Assembly: GCA_001552515.1 (NCBI GenBank)
Contig: BCRI01000067.1
Coordinates: forward strand, 1-39,099
Direction of reading: 5' to 3'
Source of the DNA: Sphaerimonospora mesophila NBRC 14179 = JCM 3151
GTDB taxonomy: Bacteria; Actinomycetota; Actinomycetes; Streptosporangiales; Streptosporangiaceae
DNA length: 39,099 bases
Shown: one piece after another, positions 23,295 through 31,814 of the stretch
Position numbering within the stretch: position 1 is the stretch's first letter
Layout: each line of letters starts with the position of its first letter
The notes under the pieces: model-generated
Seen by the model: only the letters and a program-made list of their open reading frames with translations
Told to the model about the DNA's origin: nothing
Databases searched by the model: none
Made by a program: the position numbers and the translations under genes

Positions 23295-24488
23295 TCAGTC
23301 CTTGTCCACGGGGCCGTCGAACTCGTCGGGGTCCAGCGGGGTCGCGACGTCTCGCCGGATCATCCGCATCATGTGATGTGCCCGTCCCTCCCAGGCGCTG
23401 GGCGGGCCCACTCGGTAGAAGGGCGAGCGCAGGTTCTCCATCAGCTGGGTCACCATGTCGGTGTCCTCCTTGTTGGTCTGCGCGAGGTTGTCCAGCTCCC
23501 GGTTCTGCAGCTCGATGTCGTCGGTGAGCCCGTAGATCCGGGAGAACAGCCGCGAGCGGTCCGGCGCGAGCGGGTCGACCCTGACCATGATCAGCTGGGA
23601 GGCGTACGGCAGCGGCGTGAGGTTCGGGTAGATGAACTCCGCGTAGCTGCCGCGCAGGTCCTGCTCGCTCAGGTCCGTACGGCCGGCCGACATGTCGAAG
23701 CCGTCGGAATGGGGCTTGTACCCGCTGGTCGTCCGGCCCTCGAAGCGCACGACCGTGTCCATCTGCTTGCGCACCTTGTTCAGCCGCCGGTGCACGAACC
23801 GGACGTGGTAGTCGTCGTTGGAGTTCTCGACGAAAGCCTTCCAGTTGATCGGATGGGTGTCGTCGAGCTCCCGGTGGTACCGCCGGTAGGCGCCGATCTT
23901 GTACTGCTCGTAGCGGGGAAGCAGCGGCGCGATCCACTCGTCGAAGGACGGAGCCTTGCGTGACAGGCAGCCGAAGACCAACTTGCCGAAAGCGACCTTG
24001 ATCCGGATCGGGACCAGGCCGTACTCCTCCTTCGGGAAGTCCGGGCCGTACATGCGATCCATGTCGGGGATGCTCAGCAGTCTGCCGTCGATCCCGTAGG
24101 TCCACGCGTGATACGGGCACGCCAAGGCGTTGCAGTGCCCGGCCGGCTGGAAGGCCAGTCCGGCCGCGCGGTGCCGGCAGTTGTTGAGGAAGCCCTTGAC
24201 CGAGCCGTCCTCCTGCCGGATCGCGACGACCGGCTGAGCGCCGATGCGGCCGGTGATGTAGTCACCGGGCTTCTCCAGGTCCTCGGTGTCGCCGAGCCAG
24301 ACCCACGACCGTCCGAAGACGCGGATCATCTCGAGGTCGAAGAGGTCTCTGTCCCAGACCTCCCACGGTTGCAGCATGTCGCTCGGCAGCGGAGGGTCCA
24401 CGAGTCCGCGGGACTCGCGCGCCCATTCGCTCTGTCGCCGTACGACCCGTTCATGCAGGGCGTGCTCTGCCGCCTGGTCTGCGAGCAA
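23295..24488 (-). CDS. Rieske ring-hydroxylating oxygenase, alpha subunit
   Basis: A 397-residue aromatic-ring hydroxylase large subunit. The Rieske [2Fe-2S] ligands are Cys104, His106 (NNCRHRAAG) and Cys124, His127 (LACPYHAWTYG), giving CxH-x17-CxxH. The mononuclear iron site lies in FVENSNDDYHVRFVHRR, with bridging Asp225 and ligands His228 and His233. The start is TTG 24488, with a perfect AGGAGG six bases upstream (24495-24500); the upstream open frame to 24665 is not family-like. No small subunit, ferredoxin or reductase gene is nearby, so electrons must come from elsewhere. It should hydroxylate a ring of the imported compound. The korA unit follows after 186 bases interrupted by the short ORF. 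Confidence 0.93.
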   Translation of the reverse strand: MLADQAAEHALHERVVRRQSEWARESRGLVDPPLPSDMLQPWEVWDRDLFDLEMIRVFGRSWVWLGDTEDLEKPGDYITGRIGAQPVVAIRQEDGSVKGFLNNCRHRAAGLAFQPAGHCNALACPYHAWTYGIDGRLLSIPDMDRMYGPDFPKEEYGLVPIRIKVAFGKLVFGCLSRKAPSFDEWIAPLLPRYEQYKIGAYRRYHRELDDTHPINWKAFVENSNDDYHVRFVHRRLNKVRKQMDTVVRFEGRTTSGYKPHSDGFDMSAGRTDLSEQDLRGSYAEFIYPNLTPLPYASQLIMVRVDPLAPDRSRLFSRIYGLTDDIELQNRELDNLAQTNKEDTDMVTQLMENLRSPFYRVGPPSAWEGRAHHMMRMIRRDVATPLDPDEFDGPVDKD

Positions 24489-24801
24489 GGGGTGCCTCCT
24501 GTCCTGCTCAATCAGCTCTGGTGCCGATGTCCGAACGGTATGTCCGGGCCGTCCGCGGCCTCCATGTGCCCGCAGCCCAAAGATCCGGGGCACGCACTGC
24601 CCCCGAACCACATCGGCGCCCGGTCCGGTCCGTGACAGGCTCGGTGCGGTCGACCGCGATCTCATGAGGGGCCGTCCCGCCGCAGAGAGCGCACGAGGTC
24701 AGCGCGGCGGTGATGCACGAATGCGCGTCGAATTCCTCAAGGTAACGGCGGCGGCCGAACCGACCCACGCGACGGCGACGACGCCGCCGAGCGGTGCCGG
24801 G
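24489..24801. other. 313-bp gap inside the catabolic run
   Basis: This is the only gap above 200 bp in the minus-strand series, between the amidohydrolase and Rieske genes. The minus strand has an 86-codon frame without recognisable content. Two copies of ATGTCCG (24527-24533 and 24540-24546) are 13 bp apart, shortly upstream of the Rieske start, and may be a regulator site. A second promoter for the Rieske-kor-hyu unit is probable here, but I cannot point to its boxes. Confidence 0.4.
24495..24500 (-). promoter_or_regulatory. Consensus ribosome site deciding a TTG start
   Basis: AGGAGG on the minus strand, six bases before TTG 24488, is the best Shine-Dalgarno of the region and fixes the Rieske oxygenase start, where no ATG or GTG is suitably placed. 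Confidence 0.7.
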
Positions 24802-26178
24802 TCAGCGTCGCAGCGGCCAGCGGGAGGGGACCGTGATCCCCGCAGCGGCGAGCGTGTCGGCGGCGACACGCCGGGCCCGCTTCCGCAACTCCGGCTCGTC
24901 GACGCGGGTCGAGCGGCCCCCGCTGAGCACCAGCTCACCGCCGACGACGACATCGCGGACGGTGCGCCCGTCGCCGCCCCACACCAGGGCGAGCACCGGA
25001 TCGACCGCCGGCGGCCACCCGGACCCGCCGGCGTCGTGCACGACGAGGTCGGCGAGCTTGCCCGGCTCCAGCGAACCGACACGACCGCCCATGCCCGCCG
25101 CGATCGCGCCCGTGACGGTCGCCCACTCGAACGCGTCGTGCGCGCCGAATGCCTGCGGATCGGTCCGGGTGTCCCGGACCAGGCCGGCGGCGAGGGCGGC
25201 CGCCTTCAGCATGTCGCAGTGATCGCCGGCGTTGGCGGAGTCCCCGCCCAGGCCGACCGGTATGCCCCGCGCGCTCATCTCGGCATGCCTGCCCGCGCCG
25301 GTCACCCCCTGGCCCAGGCGCAGGTACGCCCACGGACAGTAGGCGACCGACGTACCGGATCCGGCGAGGACATCGAGTTCCTCGTCGTCGAGCCAGACGG
25401 CGTGGCCCAGCAGCAGATGTGGGCCCAGCACGCCGAGCCGGTCGAGATGGACGGCCGGGCGGCGGCCGACGCGACGCAGATAGGCGGCGGGATCGGCCGC
25501 GCTGGGCGACAGATGCATGGTCATACGCGCGCCGCTGTCGCGGGCGAGGTCGGCCGCGGCCGTGAGCAGGGCATCGGAAGCGAGGTCATGGCCCACGAGG
25601 GTCACCCACCCCTCCACCCGTCCCCCTGCGGGGAAACGCTCCAGCACGTCACGCTGGCGGGCCAGAACCTCTGGGACGTCCGCGGTGAACGGGACGCCCG
25701 GCACGTCCCAGCCCCAGGTACCGACGGATCCGCGGATACCCGCAGCGTGCATGCCCGCCGCCGCGCGGGCGGGGTGGGCTACGGTGCCGGCCTCGATCAC
25801 GGTGGTGACCCCGTTGCGCAGGCAGTCCAGAGCCCCCACGGTGGCCGCGACCTCGTCGTGCTCGGGGGTGTGCGCGGCATGCAGCGGCAGGGACCAGTCC
25901 CGGATCGACGCGCCGGGGGGAAGCCGGTCGGGGATGCGGCTTCGCATCAGCGGGTCCCCGGTCAGGTGCTGATGGACGTTGATCAGGCCGGGCGTGACGA
26001 TGGAGTCGGGGCGTTCGAGCACCGGCGCGTGCGGCCACCGTGCCCGCAGGTCACGCGCCGGGCCGACGGCGATGATCAGGTCTTTCCGTACGGCGACGCC
26101 GCCGTCGAGGAAGATCTCCCGCTCGGCGTTCATCGTGACCACGGCGGAGCCGCACACGATCAGGTCCGCCCAGGTCAT
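24802..26178 (-). CDS. TRZ/ATZ-type amidohydrolase (deaminase/hydrolase)
   Basis: A 458-residue metal-dependent amidohydrolase of the cytosine/guanine/S-adenosylhomocysteine deaminase group. The metal histidines are in GLINVHQHLTGDP (residues 64-76), then MTMHLSPS, LLGHAVWLDDEEL and the aspartate in GLGGDSANAGDHCDML. The composite beta-domain formed by both ends is visible (LIVCGSAVVTMNAEREIFLDGG and PGKLADLVV). Substrates are typically aminated N-heterocycles such as purines and triazines. The ATG at 26178 overlaps the end of the SnoaL-like gene (ATGA). Its position behind the importer suggests an early deamination or hydrolysis of the imported ring. Substrate not assignable. Confidence 0.92.
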   Translation of the reverse strand: MTWADLIVCGSAVVTMNAEREIFLDGGVAVRKDLIIAVGPARDLRARWPHAPVLERPDSIVTPGLINVHQHLTGDPLMRSRIPDRLPPGASIRDWSLPLHAAHTPEHDEVAATVGALDCLRNGVTTVIEAGTVAHPARAAAGMHAAGIRGSVGTWGWDVPGVPFTADVPEVLARQRDVLERFPAGGRVEGWVTLVGHDLASDALLTAAADLARDSGARMTMHLSPSAADPAAYLRRVGRRPAVHLDRLGVLGPHLLLGHAVWLDDEELDVLAGSGTSVAYCPWAYLRLGQGVTGAGRHAEMSARGIPVGLGGDSANAGDHCDMLKAAALAAGLVRDTRTDPQAFGAHDAFEWATVTGAIAAGMGGRVGSLEPGKLADLVVHDAGGSGWPPAVDPVLALVWGGDGRTVRDVVVGGELVLSGGRSTRVDEPELRKRARRVAADTLAAAGITVPSRWPLRR

Positions 26179-26588
26179 CGGGCCTCACGCAGCTGGCGCC
26201 GGAAGTCCTCCCCGTCCCAGTAGTCGACGCGGTGCGCGACGAGACCGTCCCGCACGACGAAGCGGAACATCCCGCGGATCGATACGGGGACGTTCCCGCC
26301 CCGCGGGGTCCGGTAGGTGCACCGCATCCGGTAGGCGACGACGGCCCGGTCCTCCTGCGCCAGCAGATCTTCGATCTCGTAGTGCAGCCCGGCGAAACGT
26401 GCCAGGAACTCGGGGAGCCGAGCGCGGTAGGCCTCCCGTCCGTGTAGCTCGGTCCCGAGCACCGCGGCCTTCTCGTTGTGGAAGTCCTCGGTCACCCACG
26501 CCGCGATCCGGTCGGGATCGCCAGTGTTGAGGGCGTCGAGAAAGCCTCGGACGACCCGGACCGCGCACGGCTCCGCCGCGTGGGTCAC
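26175..26588 (-). CDS. SnoaL/NTF2-like protein
   Basis: A 137-residue protein with the NTF2-like cone fold: N-terminal helices VVRGFLDALNTGDPDRIAAW, the following VTEDFHNEKAAV, then ELHGREAYRARLPEFLARF and the sheet region ending FVVRDGLVAHRVDYWDGEDF, a common SnoaL-like ending. Members are isomerases, cyclases, dehydratases or carriers, so the reaction cannot be read from sequence. It starts with GTG 26588 overlapping the VOC stop (GTGA) and ends within the start of the amidohydrolase (ATGA), so VOC, SnoaL-like protein and amidohydrolase are translationally coupled and likely serve the same pathway. Confidence 0.88.
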   Translation of the reverse strand: MTHAAEPCAVRVVRGFLDALNTGDPDRIAAWVTEDFHNEKAAVLGTELHGREAYRARLPEFLARFAGLHYEIEDLLAQEDRAVVAYRMRCTYRTPRGGNVPVSIRGMFRFVVRDGLVAHRVDYWDGEDFRRQLREAR

Positions 26589-27037
26589 CCCAGGACCTGC
26601 TCGACCGAGAACTCGATGTTGTTGCCATCGGGGTCGCGGACGAAGCAGATGTAGCCGACGACCTCGTTGCGGTACAGCGGGCCGAGCAGCAGGATGCCGT
26701 CCTCACGTGCCATGTCGGCGATGCGGTCGACGTCGTCGCGGGAGTCGACGGAGATTCCGAGGTGGCTGATGGAGGTGAGGAAGGTGTACTGCTCCTCCAT
26801 CTCCTCGCCGACGATCTGCCGGGGAAGGGATCCCTCGATGAGCACGATGACGAACCGGGCGGCCTCCTCGGTGAGGTCGCGCTCGTTGGCGATCCAGGCG
26901 GTGCGCAGCTTCGTCTGCTCGTCCACCCGCTGGTGGATGACCTTCATGCTCGTGTACTTGGCGTAGAACTCCAGTTGCGCGTCCAGGTCGCGGACGGGCA
27001 GGGCGATGTGGGTGAGGACGGAGTTTCGGGTGGTCAT
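26585..27037 (-). CDS. VOC protein with extradiol-type metal site
   Basis: A 150-residue vicinal oxygen chelate protein. The candidate metal ligands are all present: His10 in THIALPVRDLDAQLEFYAKY, His92 in ISHLGISVDSRDDVD and the glutamate in RDPDGNNIEFSVEQ near the C-terminus, as in glyoxalase I and extradiol dioxygenases. The frame is open far upstream into the dehydrogenase antisense, but the fold starts at ATG 27037 (MTTRNSVLTH), preceded by AAAGGATCCGAG. It couples directly to the SnoaL-like gene downstream. In this operon a ring-cleaving or isomerising role is plausible; length is that of one-domain VOC enzymes, shorter than classic catechol dioxygenases. Confidence 0.9.
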   Translation of the reverse strand: MTTRNSVLTHIALPVRDLDAQLEFYAKYTSMKVIHQRVDEQTKLRTAWIANERDLTEEAARFVIVLIEGSLPRQIVGEEMEEQYTFLTSISHLGISVDSRDDVDRIADMAREDGILLLGPLYRNEVVGYICFVRDPDGNNIEFSVEQVLG

Positions 27038-27075
27038 CTCGGATCCTTTCTGAGGAGTCGGCTCGAGCCTGGGAA

Positions 27076-28107
27076 TCAGTGGCGGAGGATCAGCTTGCCG
27101 CGCAGCGCGCCGTCCTCCATGAGCTGATGGGCACGGGGTGCATCGGTGATCGACATCTGCCGGTCGACGATCGAGCGCAGGCCGGCCGACCAGCAGAAGC
27201 GCAGCATGGCCGCGAAGTCGGCCGACCCGTAGCTCTCCGAACCCAGCAGCCGGATCCCGCGCCGGTAGGCCTGGGCCAGCCGCAGTTCGGTGCTGTTGCC
27301 GGTGGTGGTCCCGCAGAACACCAGCCGGCCCCGCGGTCGCAGGGCCTGGATCGACTCGTCGAACAGCGCCGGGCCGAGATGGTCGAGCACCATGTCGGCG
27401 CCCACGCCGCCGGTCAGGTCCCGCACGGCCGCGACGAGGTCCTGGTCTCCGGTGTCGATCGTGGCGTGTGCCCCGAAGCGCAGGCCGTGCTCCAGTTCGT
27501 CCTCCGAGCGGCCGGTGACGATCACCCGAGCGCCGGCCCGGGTGGCGAGCTGGATCGCCGCGGTGGTCACGCCGCTGGCGGCGGCATGCACGAGCAAGGT
27601 CTCGCCGACGGTGAGTCCGCCGGTCGTGAACAGCGCGTACCAGGCCAGCGAGTAGACGGTCGGCATGGCGGCGGCCTCGGCGAGGTCGACGTGGCCGGGA
27701 ACGGGATGGGCGTGCGTGGCGGGCACCGCGCACAGCGCGCCGTACCCGCCCGGCCTGTTGCCGCCGACGACGGCCTTGGCCTCGCACAGGCCGTCGTCCC
27801 CGCGGCGGCAGAACCGGCAGTGTCCGCACGGGATCGCCGGGTTGACCACGATCCGCTGCCCGATCCGGGCCCGATCGACGCCCGGTCCGACGTCGACGAC
27901 GACCCCGGCGACGTCCATGCCCGGGATGTGCGGCAGCGCGAACCCCGCCATGGCGGTGGCGCCCTGGCGTTGCAGGACGTCGAGCCTGTTCAGGGCCACC
28001 GCGTCGACCTGGACGAGGACCTCCCCCGCTTCGGGGACGGGATCGGCGATGTCGGAGTGCTCCAGGACCTCGACCCCGCCGAGTGCCTTCTGGACGACGG
28101 CCTTCAT
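27076..28107 (-). CDS. Zinc-dependent alcohol dehydrogenase family (MDR)
   Basis: A 343-residue medium-chain dehydrogenase/reductase. The catalytic-domain segment PHIPGMDVAGVVVDVGPGVD appears near residue 55, where the common GHE is changed to GMD. The structural zinc lobe is CGHCRFCRRGDDGLC (about residues 93-107). The NAD(P) fold follows, with TLLVHAAASGVTTAAIQLA and VIVTGRSEDELEHG. It should oxidise an alcohol or reduce a carbonyl or enone of an intermediate. It begins 21 bases after the second permease gene and is followed 38 bases later by the VOC gene, so it belongs to the same operon as the importer. Confidence 0.92.
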   Translation of the reverse strand: MKAVVQKALGGVEVLEHSDIADPVPEAGEVLVQVDAVALNRLDVLQRQGATAMAGFALPHIPGMDVAGVVVDVGPGVDRARIGQRIVVNPAIPCGHCRFCRRGDDGLCEAKAVVGGNRPGGYGALCAVPATHAHPVPGHVDLAEAAAMPTVYSLAWYALFTTGGLTVGETLLVHAAASGVTTAAIQLATRAGARVIVTGRSEDELEHGLRFGAHATIDTGDQDLVAAVRDLTGGVGADMVLDHLGPALFDESIQALRPRGRLVFCGTTTGNSTELRLAQAYRRGIRLLGSESYGSADFAAMLRFCWSAGLRSIVDRQMSITDAPRAHQLMEDGALRGKLILRH

Positions 28108-28128
28108 GATGTTCCTCCAGAAGAGTGA

Positions 28129-29037
28129 TCAGGGCAGACCGCGGGCGAACGGCTTGCCGAGTGCGGACGGGCTGCGGTTGCTCCTGGCGAACAGGACCAT
28201 CGCGAGCAGCGCGAGGATGTACGGCGAGGCGACCAGCAACTGCGGGTTGAGCTGCACACCGAGCGCGGGCAGCGCGAGCCGCATCGCGTCGGCCGCTCCG
28301 AAGACCAGGCAACCCGCCATCGCGCCGCGCAGCGTCCACGCGCCGAAGATGACCGCGGCGATGACGACGTAGCCGCGGCCCGAGGTCATGTTCTGGTTGA
28401 ACATCCCGACTTCACCGACCGCGAGGTAGGCGCCACCGAGCCCGGAGAGCAGACCGCAGAGCAGCAGTCCCTCCCGACGCCGCCGGTTGACGTCGATCCC
28501 GCTGGCGTCGACCGCGGAGGGGTTCTCCCCGGAGGCGCGCATCTGCAGGCCCCACCGCGTGCGGTACATCGCGTACCAGATGGCCGGGAGCAGCGGCCAC
28601 AGCAGGTAGGCGGGCCACCGCTGGGCGAACAGCGCCGGGCCGATCACCGGGAGGTCGGACAGCAGGGGAACGGCGAACACCGCCACCTGGGAAGGCCTCA
28701 GGACGACGAGGTCGAGCAGGAAGCTGGTCAGGCCGAGCACGAGAAGGTTCAGCGTCAGACCGACGACGTAGGTGTTGACCGTGAGGCGGTGGCTGAAGTT
28801 GGCGTGCACGAAGCCGACCAGGAGCCCGGCGAGCACACCGCAGATCAGCCCGGTGGCCGCAGAACCGGTGATCGAGGCGCCGAAGACGGCCGAGAACGCG
28901 CCGCCGAGCATCATCGCCTCGATCGAGATGTTGATCGTCCCGGAGCGCTCGGCGATGTACTCGCCGCAGGCGGCGAACGCCAGCGGGAGCGCCAGCCGGA
29001 CGGAGCTGGCCAGGACGAGCGTGAGCGCCTCGATCAT
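28129..29037 (-). CDS. BMP-type importer permease 2 (BmpD/NupQ-like)
   Basis: A 302-residue inner-membrane permease of the branched-chain/BMP family with about nine hydrophobic segments. The pattern LALPLAFAACGEYIAERSGT near the N-terminus and the cytoplasmic loop WGLQMRASGENPSAVDASGI are diagnostic; the last holds the EAA-like coupling motif. The start, ATG 29037, overlaps the stop of the first permease (ATGA). It pairs with that permease, the double ATPase and the lipoprotein to import a nucleoside-, purine- or other heterocycle-like compound; the sugar permeases of the family are the alternative. Confidence 0.93.
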   Translation of the reverse strand: MIEALTLVLASSVRLALPLAFAACGEYIAERSGTINISIEAMMLGGAFSAVFGASITGSAATGLICGVLAGLLVGFVHANFSHRLTVNTYVVGLTLNLLVLGLTSFLLDLVVLRPSQVAVFAVPLLSDLPVIGPALFAQRWPAYLLWPLLPAIWYAMYRTRWGLQMRASGENPSAVDASGIDVNRRRREGLLLCGLLSGLGGAYLAVGEVGMFNQNMTSGRGYVVIAAVIFGAWTLRGAMAGCLVFGAADAMRLALPALGVQLNPQLLVASPYILALLAMVLFARSNRSPSALGKPFARGLP

Positions 29038-30203
29038 GCCGCCGCCCCTTTCCCGCTCTGGGCCAGCGCACGCGCGGCTGCCCTGGCCTGCCAGGTCCGG
29101 CGCAGGATCCGGAACGCCGGGGGGAAGGCGACCGCCAGGACGAGGACGGCCGTCACCACATCGACGAGGTAGCGCGGTACGCCGGTGGAGGCGAGGAAGC
29201 CGCCGCCGGCGCGGAGGACGCCGAAGAAGAGCGCCACCGGTATGGCGAAGACGGGATTCTCCTTGGCGACGAGCGCGACGAGCAGGCCGTCCCAGCCGCT
29301 GTTCTCGGAGATGCCCGGCTGCAGCCGGTGGTTGCCGCCGACGAGCATCACCGCCCCGCCGAGCCCGGCGAAGGCGCCGGACCACAGCAGCGCCGTACCC
29401 CCCAGGACGGCCGCGTTGATGCCCGCCCGGCGGGCGGCCAGCTTGTTCATCCCGAGCATCGTCATCTTGAAGCCCCACACGCTGTGCCGCAGCAGCACGG
29501 CGACGATCACGGCGAGGGCCAGCGCGATGAGCACACCGCTGGTGAAGTTCAGCCCGGGATACTCCCCGATATGGGGCAGCCAGACCTCTGTGCGCAGCAG
29601 TTCGGACTGCGGGGGCATCACATCGCCCTCGGGACCGGCTTCCTGCAGCAGCCAGGGCTGGGTGACGGCGAAGAACAACACCTGAACGGCGATGAACACC
29701 AGCAGCAGGGTGCCGATGACGATGGGGACTCCGGTCTTGTAGAACAGCACCGCCGCGATGCCCGCCCATGCCGCGCCGGCCAGCGCTCCCCCGAGCAGGG
29801 ACAGCACCAGCACCAGCGGCCCCGGACCGGGCACGAAGATCGCTACGGCGCATGCGACGGTGGCGCCGACGGTGAGCTGTCCCTCCTGGCCGATGTTGAA
29901 CAGCCCGGCGCGTGCGGCGATCACCGTGCCGGCCGCGACGATCAGCAGCGGTGCGGCCTTGTCCAGGGCGAGGCCGACGGAGGCGGGGGTGCTGAGGCTG
30001 CCCTCGTAGAGGGCGACGACCGCGGTCCAGGGTGAGGTCCCGGTCATCATCACCAGCAGGGCGGAGATGCCCAGCGCGACGGAGATCGAGATGAGGTACG
30101 TGAGCAGGGTCGGATAACCGCTGAGCCATGAGCGGATGCGGGAGGAGGCGCGACCTCGGGGGGCGGCGATCCGTTCCTCCGCCAGGACGGTGGTGTCGCT
30201 CAC
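29034..30203 (-). CDS. BMP-type importer permease 1 (BmpC/NupP-like)
   Basis: A 389-residue permease with an N-terminal cytoplasmic tail rich in arginine, then about ten membrane helices beginning at LLTYLISISVALGISALLVM. Diagnostic are APLLIVAAGTVIAARAGLFN followed by NIGQEGQLTVGA, and the coupling loop FKMTMLGMNKLAARRAGINA. A large external loop (about residues 185-215, containing QPWLLQEAGPEGDVMPPQSE) is longer than usual. The start is GTG 30203, overlapping the ATPase stop by GTGA; an open frame continues upstream but is antisense-like. It works with the next permease. Confidence 0.93.
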   Translation of the reverse strand: MSDTTVLAEERIAAPRGRASSRIRSWLSGYPTLLTYLISISVALGISALLVMMTGTSPWTAVVALYEGSLSTPASVGLALDKAAPLLIVAAGTVIAARAGLFNIGQEGQLTVGATVACAVAIFVPGPGPLVLVLSLLGGALAGAAWAGIAAVLFYKTGVPIVIGTLLLVFIAVQVLFFAVTQPWLLQEAGPEGDVMPPQSELLRTEVWLPHIGEYPGLNFTSGVLIALALAVIVAVLLRHSVWGFKMTMLGMNKLAARRAGINAAVLGGTALLWSGAFAGLGGAVMLVGGNHRLQPGISENSGWDGLLVALVAKENPVFAIPVALFFGVLRAGGGFLASTGVPRYLVDVVTAVLVLAVAFPPAFRILRRTWQARAAARALAQSGKGAAA

Positions 30204-31807
30204 GCTTGCTGCCCTCCCATGAGCATGCCGAGGCGTTCGATGTCGACGTCCATGCGTGGCATCTCCCCGACCACGGCGCCGCGGTGGATGACCGCTATCC
30301 GATGCGAGAGGGTGAGGATCTCCTCCAGCTCGGTGGAGATCAGCAGCACCCCGATGCCCGCCCGGGACGCCTCGTGCAGTTGTTCGGTCATGTATTCGAT
30401 CGCGCCGACGTCCAGCCCGCGGGTCGGGTAGGCGGCGACGAGGATCTTCGGCTGCTGGGACAGCTCCCTGGCCAGGACGACCTTCTGCTGGTTGCCGCCG
30501 GAGAGGTCGCGCATCGGCGTATCGGGAGAGGGGGTGGCGATCTCGAAGCGCTCGATGAGCTCCTCCGCCCGCTCGCGCATCCGCCTCCTGCTGACGAACC
30601 CGCGGCGGCTGACCGACGGCACAGCGGACAGGACGAGGTTCTCGGCCACGGACATGTCCAGCACGCACCCGGACTGATGGCGGTCCTCGGGGATCACCCC
30701 GATTCCCGCGTGGTGCATCGCGCCGGGCCGTCCGGCCGGGACGGGGACTCCGTCGACCCTGACCTCGCCGGAGTCGAGCGGGAGAAGGCTTGAGAGCAGG
30801 TCGCCTATCGCGTGCTGGCCGTTGCCCTCGATTCCGGCGAGCCCGAGGATCTCTCCCGCGCGCAGTTCCAGCGTCAGCCCCTGCAGCAGCGGCCGGCCGT
30901 CCCTGCTCGCGACCGCGGAGTCGATCCGCATGCGGACCGCCGGCCGGTCCTCGACCGGCCGGACCGCGGTGAACATCGCCGGGTCCTTCGACAGGGCGGG
31001 GTCGACGAGAGCGTCCAGATTACCGAGAGCCGATGCGGCCACCCACTTGGACAGCTCGCGGCCCACCATCTCGCGGGCGAGCTCGCGTTCGTCGACCTCG
31101 GAAGTACGCCGCTGCGCGACCACCCGGCCGGACCGCATGATCGTGACCCGGTCGGTGGCGTTGAGGATCTCGTCGAGCTTGTGACTGATCAGGATGACGG
31201 TGCGCTGCTCGTCCTGGGCGACCCTGCGCAGAACCGAGAACAACTCCCGCGAGTCGCTCAGCGTGAGAACGGAGGTCGGTTCGTCGAGGATGAGGATGCC
31301 GGGGTCACGCCGCAGGCACTTGATGATCTCGACGCGTTGACGCTGCCCGGTCGAGAGATCCTCGACCCTGGCGAGCGGGTCGACGACCAGACCGTAACGC
31401 TCACCGATGGAGCGGACGAGTTCGCACGTCGCATCGGCATCGGGCCTGCCGGTGTCGCCGAGTGTGACGTTCTCCCACACCGTCAATTCGTTCACCAGGC
31501 TGAAGTGCTGATGGACCATCGCCAGCCCGAGCTCGGCGGCCGCGAACGGGTCGGGGATCTCGGTGGGCCGACCGTGCAGCAAGATCTGCCCTGCGTCTCG
31601 GCTGACCAGCCCGAGCAGGATCTTCACCAGCGTGCTCTTGCCCGCGCCGTTCTGACCGAGCAGCCCATGGATCTCGCCGGAGGCGACCGACAGATGGACG
31701 TCGTCGCAGGCGATCGTCGTGCCGTAGCGCTTGGTGATCCCCTGCAGTTCGACCGCCGGTGCGGCCTCCCCATGCACCGGGGAAGCCCCGAGGAGTTCCG
31801 GACGCAT
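30200..31807 (-). CDS. BMP-type importer double ATPase (NupO-like)
   Basis: A 535-residue protein with two fused ABC ATPase domains. The first has Walker A GLLGQNGAGKSTL (near residues 48-60), signature LSTGQRQRVEI and Walker B ILILDEPTSVLT. In the second, Walker A is degenerate (GLAGIEGNGQHA) with signature LSGGNQQKVVLARELSQQPK, and its Walker B lacks the acidic pair (VAAYPTRGLD), as is normal for this importer type. It energises the two permeases encoded next. The ATG at 31807 is seven bases after the lipoprotein gene, so they are one transcription unit. Confidence 0.94.
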   Translation of the reverse strand: MRPELLGASPVHGEAAPAVELQGITKRYGTTIACDDVHLSVASGEIHGLLGQNGAGKSTLVKILLGLVSRDAGQILLHGRPTEIPDPFAAAELGLAMVHQHFSLVNELTVWENVTLGDTGRPDADATCELVRSIGERYGLVVDPLARVEDLSTGQRQRVEIIKCLRRDPGILILDEPTSVLTLSDSRELFSVLRRVAQDEQRTVILISHKLDEILNATDRVTIMRSGRVVAQRRTSEVDERELAREMVGRELSKWVAASALGNLDALVDPALSKDPAMFTAVRPVEDRPAVRMRIDSAVASRDGRPLLQGLTLELRAGEILGLAGIEGNGQHAIGDLLSSLLPLDSGEVRVDGVPVPAGRPGAMHHAGIGVIPEDRHQSGCVLDMSVAENLVLSAVPSVSRRGFVSRRRMRERAEELIERFEIATPSPDTPMRDLSGGNQQKVVLARELSQQPKILVAAYPTRGLDVGAIEYMTEQLHEASRAGIGVLLISTELEEILTLSHRIAVIHRGAVVGEMPRMDVDIERLGMLMGGQQA

Positions 31808-31814
31808 GGCGGCG

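Noticed and set aside
24508-24768. 86-codon minus-strand frame in the 313-bp gap
   Set aside because: No start signal and no family likeness; probably chance.
27038-28339. Long N-terminal extension of the VOC gene at 26585
   Set aside because: The extension lies over the alcohol dehydrogenase gene on the same strand in a different phase; the VOC fold and a ribosome site begin at 27037.
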